Origin: an uncultured Lachnospiraceae bacterium
GTDB taxonomy: Bacteria > Bacillota > Clostridia > Lachnospirales > Lachnospiraceae
Assembly (NCBI GenBank): GCA_902803745.1
Contig: CADCRB010000358.1
Span: 1 to 7,072, forward strand
DNA: 7,072 nucleotides
Direction: 5' to 3'
The notes below the pieces were generated by a model that did no database searches, was not told where the DNA came from, and saw only the letters and a program-made list of their open reading frames with translations. Made by a program: the position numbers and the translations under genes. Positions 6,289 to 7,072 of this stretch are shown in pieces. Position 1 is the stretch's first letter. Each line of letters starts with the position of its first letter.

Positions 6289-7072
6289 ATGGAATATAAA
6301 GATCCGACGGTCTTAAAGATCGTAGATAAGCAATCCCTGATCCACGTAGGGAGTCTGGATTCCTTTGATATTACAGAGGGCGGCAAGCAGGCTGCACGGC
6401 TTATCCTGGAGTATCTGGATAAGCCTGATCCGGATAAGCTTAATGAAGCTATAGATATATATGAGGATATAATTCCAAATGAAAATTTCGGCGGCGAGTA
6501 TACGGCGCTGGAATGGATGTGCAAATTTTTCCTCATGGATGATAAAAAAAAGCAGGATATTGAAAGAGTCCCTGCTGTAGCGGGATTTAAGAATATGATG
6601 GTCAAGGATGACTATGATAATCTGAAGACCTATCTGCAGTACAAGTATCATATTGTGGAATACGGAGACGGAGATAATACTGAGCTGAAAGCCAGAATGC
6701 GGTTTCTGGAAGACTATATCCTGTTTAATAACCCTGATCGGGAAAGATGGGAGACAACCAGGGAGAATATTGAGCGGCTGGCACTGAAATCGGGAATGGA
6801 TATTGCTGATGTAGGCTGCGGTCCGGGATACTATTCCTTTAAGTTTTCCGATATCGTTGGAGATGACGGCAAAGTATACGCGATAGAGACAAATCCGAGA
6901 CATCTGGAATATTTGAAGCAGTATGTCTCGGAGAATAATATTGGTAACGTAATCGTGACTAAGAGCAGTTTTGAAGGCATAGGGCTTTCAAAGGATATCA
7001 AGGTGGATATCGTATATATTTGCTCGCTCTATCACAATGTGTATGCGGCCTTTACCGATGCGGAGAGGGACA
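6289..7072 (+). CDS. Class I SAM-dependent methyltransferase with unassigned N-terminal region (C-terminus beyond window)
   Basis: The frame is open from ATG 6289 to the window end, giving 261 residues and no stop. Residues 165-250 carry a Rossmann methyltransferase core. Motif I is IADVGCGPG at 172-180, where SAM binds. The acidic residue ending strand 2 is Glu200 in VYAIETN. The strand 4 region is VDIVYICSLYHNVY at 239-252, with Asp240. Roughly another 60-100 residues would complete the fold. Residues 1-150 are helical-looking and charged, with many Asp, Glu and Lys, and match no domain I recognise; they may bind the substrate. There is no signal peptide, so it is probably cytoplasmic. The ATG is 5 bases after the lipoprotein stop. 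The nearest Shine-Dalgarno-like GAGGAG (6269-6274) is 14 bases away inside the preceding gene, so translation is probably coupled. The methyl acceptor (protein, lipid or small molecule) cannot be deduced. Confidence 0.82.
   Translation, partial: MEYKDPTVLKIVDKQSLIHVGSLDSFDITEGGKQAARLILEYLDKPDPDKLNEAIDIYEDIIPNENFGGEYTALEWMCKFFLMDDKKKQDIERVPAVAGFKNMMVKDDYDNLKTYLQYKYHIVEYGDGDNTELKARMRFLEDYILFNNPDRERWETTRENIERLALKSGMDIADVGCGPGYYSFKFSDIVGDDGKVYAIETNPRHLEYLKQYVSENNIGNVIVTKSSFEGIGLSKDIKVDIVYICSLYHNVYAAFTDAERD

Overview
The window looks like a chromosomal piece of a Gram-positive anaerobe of the Lachnospiraceae, most like Butyrivibrio or Pseudobutyrivibrio. This rests on the moderate G+C with AT-rich spacers, strong AGGAGG-type ribosome sites, an LTAC lipobox lipoprotein and the gene families present. 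The genus is an inference from style, not from a marker gene.

Left part, minus strand (1-2471): a two-gene cell-surface acylation operon. An MBOAT membrane O-acyltransferase of the AlgI/DltB type (2471-990) is followed 26 bases later by a membrane-anchored SGNH hydrolase-like protein (963 to beyond base 1). This pairing is typical of systems that O-acetylate an extracellular polysaccharide or wall polymer: the MBOAT moves the acyl group across the membrane and the SGNH partner handles it outside.

Centre (2472-2846): a divergent intergenic region of about 375 bases. It holds a likely extended -10 promoter for the MBOAT operon and a compact unit of four perfect hairpins (2556-2673). A 28-base sequence at the start of this unit recurs directly after it, 124 bases downstream. 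An AT-rich stretch leads into the rightward genes. The hairpin unit is the least explained sequence in the window.

Right part, plus strand (2847-7072): a fused FHA-FHA-ABC ATPase-ABC2 permease of 820 aa, with the domain order of the mycobacterial transporter Rv1747. Next come a 282-aa secreted lipoprotein of unknown function with its own probable promoter, and, 5 bases after it, a class I SAM-dependent methyltransferase with an unassigned N-terminal region, cut by the window end. The ABC protein has both FHA phosphothreonine-binding pockets and all ABC motifs intact, so it is probably an exporter controlled by Ser/Thr phosphorylation. The lipoprotein may be its extracytoplasmic partner; that is inference from adjacency. 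No mobile-element genes, CRISPR array, tRNA or rRNA were seen.
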